A stretch of 64,000 nt of DNA, taken from Nodosilinea nodulosa PCC 7104. Its GTDB lineage: Bacteria > Cyanobacteriota > Cyanobacteriia > Phormidesmidales > Phormidesmidaceae. The stretch is taken from positions 2,152,029 to 2,216,028 of the forward strand of contig NZ_JH976537.1 of the NCBI RefSeq assembly GCF_000309385.1, in the 5' to 3' direction. Under the pieces are notes generated by a model, which was not told where the DNA came from, did not search any database, and saw only the letters and a program-made list of their open reading frames with translations. Numbering within the stretch: the stretch's first letter is position 1; each line of letters opens with the position of its first letter. The translations under genes were made by a program, and so were the position numbers. Below, in pieces: positions 62,228 to 64,000 of the stretch.

Positions 62228-62291
62228 TTGGGTTGGGCGTGTCAATGCCCATGGGATAAGGATCGTAGCAAAAATTGATGACACACCCTAG
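62161..62291. mobile_element. MITE-like element with CTAG duplication
   Basis: The sequence between two CTAG tetramers (62161-62164 and 62288-62291) has imperfect terminal inverted repeats: GGGCTGTCATCAATT at the left and AATTGATGACACACC at the right (13 of 15 positions pair). The element is 123 bp and has no gene. CTAG duplications and such ends suit IS5-group transposases acting in trans. The left part coincides with the terminator hairpin. Confidence 0.6.
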
Positions 62292-62916
62292 GCAAAGGTC
62301 ATTGACCCACTTGCTAAAGCTCAGCGGAGAAGCTTTAAGTATAAATACCGTGTTGCGCTGGTTTTTTGTGGCTGGTAGCCTTCACAGTTATGTGGGTAGT
62401 CTTGGTATATAGATCCTCAGTGTAACTCACTAAATACTGATAGGACTTTCGTCCAGGGGAAAAATTAATTTTTGTACCCACAGTGAGCCGGATTCGCTAA
62501 CTCTTTGCCCTTTAGCCATCATGGAGCTACCATACATCCTCAGATCTTGGGTTGTGTAGGCTACCTCTTTTCCTTAAGCAGGATTTTTACATTACACAAT
62601 CGTCATCATTATTAAGACAGTACTAGACAGTTCTACAGTATCTCCCCTGCCCTGCTTCTGTGAGATATGCTGACTTGTAGGGTTTGTGCATCTGTTTGAA
62701 TTTAGATAGGTAGTTATACGAGTGGTTGACTCACTGGTTAGCTATATCAGCCGTTCAGCGTTAGGGAACCTTAGGCTTGCCAATGAGTTGACTAGCTGCT
62801 GCAACCAAAGCGCTTAAAGTAAGGTTGAGTATGCTGTAGTTAGCTCGGGATGGCTTATTTGTCGTCTCTAGTGAACTGGCAGATTGTTTTCAGACGTATT
62901 TTATTGCTATCCGTCT
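62292..62916. other. Long non-coding leader before the exopolysaccharide gene
   Basis: About 625 bp without any supported gene. AT-rich patches near 62340-62350 (AAGTATAAATACC) and 62570-62600 may hold promoters. The length suggests a long untranslated leader or an unrecognised RNA gene. I saw no riboswitch I could name. Confidence 0.4.
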
Positions 62917-64000
62917 ATGACTAATAAGACCTACCAAGACTACGTTGAAGAGATTGACCTGCAACGCTATTGGCTGGTTCTCAAGCGACGTTGGTTGCCA
63001 GCGACTCTTGTGCTAGGCACCTGTATAGCAGGTTCGGTGTTCGTTGCCTTGACGCGCGACCCATCCTACAGTGCTGAGGGAAGTATCCTGGTACGTCCAG
63101 ATCTAACGCCAACCCTAACTGGGGTGGGAACTGATATCAGAGAGCTGCCTATCTCGATAAATAATTTGCAAAACCAGAGTTCCGTTGTATTGTCCACAGC
63201 AGTAATGCAGTCTGCTATCGACAATTTAGGACTTGTAGACGATGATGGTGTACCCCTTGAACCTGCGGCATTAAGTTCAAAAATTAAGGTAGAGCCAGCG
63301 GACAAGGCCGATATTTTGCAGCTTTCCTACAGTTCAGACGATCCTGATGAGTCTGCTGCTGTTGTTAATGCAGTAATGGATGCATATTTGGAAAGAGATA
63401 TTCTTAGCAATAGGCTAAAGGCGGCTACAGCACGAGAATTTATCGAACGGCAGCTGCCTATTGCTGAAGCTGATCTGGACCGTGCGGCAGCAGCGCTACA
63501 GCAGTTTAAGGACGCTAATGGCATTGTTGTCCTTGAAGATGAAGCCACTGTTGCGGTTAATGCGATCGCTGATTTAGACACTCAAATTCGTACCGTATCT
63601 TCCACCCTCGCTAGTGCTAACACCCAGGCAAGTGAGTTGCAGAAGCAATTAAAAATCCCGCTTGAGCAAGCTAAGCGCATTGAAGCGCTTAGCCAATCTA
63701 CGGCTGTACAGCAAGCCTTAAAGGATCTACAAACGGCCCAAGCCGAGCTGGCAAGTCAACGCAGCCTTTATAGGGAGACTCACCCCACGATTATTAATTT
63801 AGAGCGTCGAGTTGAGTCGTTGCAAAACCTCTTAAGTGAGCGGGTTCAGGACATTGTAGGCACATCTTCTCTTGATAGCCTAGGTAATCTACAAATGAGT
63901 CCTCTAGACCAGCAGCTAACGACAGATTTAGCGACTGCCGAGGTTACTCGCTCTAGCCTAGCTAGCCAGCTTCAGAGCTTAGTGACATCGCGTAACCGTT
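62917..64000 (+). CDS. Wzc-like polysaccharide chain-length / tyrosine autokinase protein, 3' end cut
   Basis: The open frame starts at ATG 62917 and is still open at the right edge after 361 codons, so it is partial. It has DYVEEIDLQRYWLVLKRRWL and then a membrane helix (ATLVLGTCIAGSVFVAL, about 29-45). The Wzz domain follows (YSAEGSILVRPDL, SDDPDESAAVVNAVMDAYLERD). Long coiled-coil segments extend beyond (LDRAAAALQQFKDANGI, LKDLQTAQAELASQRSLYRETHPTI). These proteins control exopolysaccharide export. The kinase part, if present, lies outside. Confidence 0.92.
   Translation, partial: MTNKTYQDYVEEIDLQRYWLVLKRRWLPATLVLGTCIAGSVFVALTRDPSYSAEGSILVRPDLTPTLTGVGTDIRELPISINNLQNQSSVVLSTAVMQSAIDNLGLVDDDGVPLEPAALSSKIKVEPADKADILQLSYSSDDPDESAAVVNAVMDAYLERDILSNRLKAATAREFIERQLPIAEADLDRAAAALQQFKDANGIVVLEDEATVAVNAIADLDTQIRTVSSTLASANTQASELQKQLKIPLEQAKRIEALSQSTAVQQALKDLQTAQAELASQRSLYRETHPTIINLERRVESLQNLLSERVQDIVGTSSLDSLGNLQMSPLDQQLTTDLATAEVTRSSLASQLQSLVTSRNR

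Overview
This window is chromosomal DNA of a cyanobacterium, most likely a thin filamentous, fairly GC-rich lineage of the Leptolyngbya/Nodosilinea type. That placement is an inference from style and is not proven. Direct signs of a cyanobacterium are the psbE-psbF-psbL-psbJ operon with ycf48 and rubA, the ndhC-ndhK-ndhJ operon, a phycobilisome linker, ctpA, ictB, a pedR-like regulator, many cyanobacterial DUF families, and frequent copies of the HIP1 octamer GCGATCGC.

Layout. 1-6.2 kb: a membrane protein cut by the left edge, an acidic helix-turn-helix protein, DUF4126, a YqjD/YqjE-like membrane pair, a glutathione S-transferase and an orphan ABC-2 permease. 6.2-18.9 kb: ppsA, a dihydroorotase-like protein coupled to a tandem histidine phosphatase that seems to start at CTG, a PIN/RHH toxin-antitoxin pair, DUF554, a 14-bp minisatellite, DUF362, ctpA, hemC and a TPR protein. 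19-22.1 kb: a small accessory island with an unknown gene, a BrnT/BrnA pair and a DUF6399-type transposase. 22.1-31.7 kb: a zinc-ribbon protein, an alpha-E/ATP-grasp pair split by a Uma2 gene, a transaldolase fused to EF-hands, ictB, an SRPBCC protein, a HugZ-like protein and an EamA transporter. 31.9-45.6 kb: a long low-complexity secreted protein, an alpha/beta hydrolase, rlmB with a long heptapeptide-repeat tail, lipA, an L,D-transpeptidase, a Gfo/Idh/MocA oxidoreductase, a CNNM/CBS protein, a CAU tRNA, pyrE and two methyltransferases. 45.7-53.5 kb: hisS, a pedR-like gene, a bifunctional penicillin-binding protein, tyrS, a phycobilisome linker and rph. 53.7-57.7 kb: a CobA-like protein with a degenerate P-loop, then an AT-rich insert with a complete dCTP deaminase gene and a membrane-anchored dUTPase-fold gene, then the GC-rich 3' remnant of the presumed original dcd, DUF2165 and nanE. 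57.7-64 kb: the photosystem II and NDH-1 clusters, a long non-coding stretch with a MITE-like hairpin, and the start of a Wzc-like exopolysaccharide protein cut by the right edge.

Most genes are housekeeping genes standing alone or in pairs on both strands. Clear co-transcribed sets are rubA-ycf48-psbEFLJ, ndhCKJ, pyrE-methyltransferase, histidine phosphatase-dihydroorotase, and the YqjD/holin pair. The most unusual part is the dcd region at 54.3-56.3 kb. A low-GC cassette there carries a second, intact Dcd and a membrane-tethered dUTPase-fold protein lacking the Dcd catalytic glutamate, and it has displaced the 5' half of a native dcd. Nucleotide-pool enzymes in such a setting suggest, but do not prove, a phage-defence or nucleotide-sensing function.
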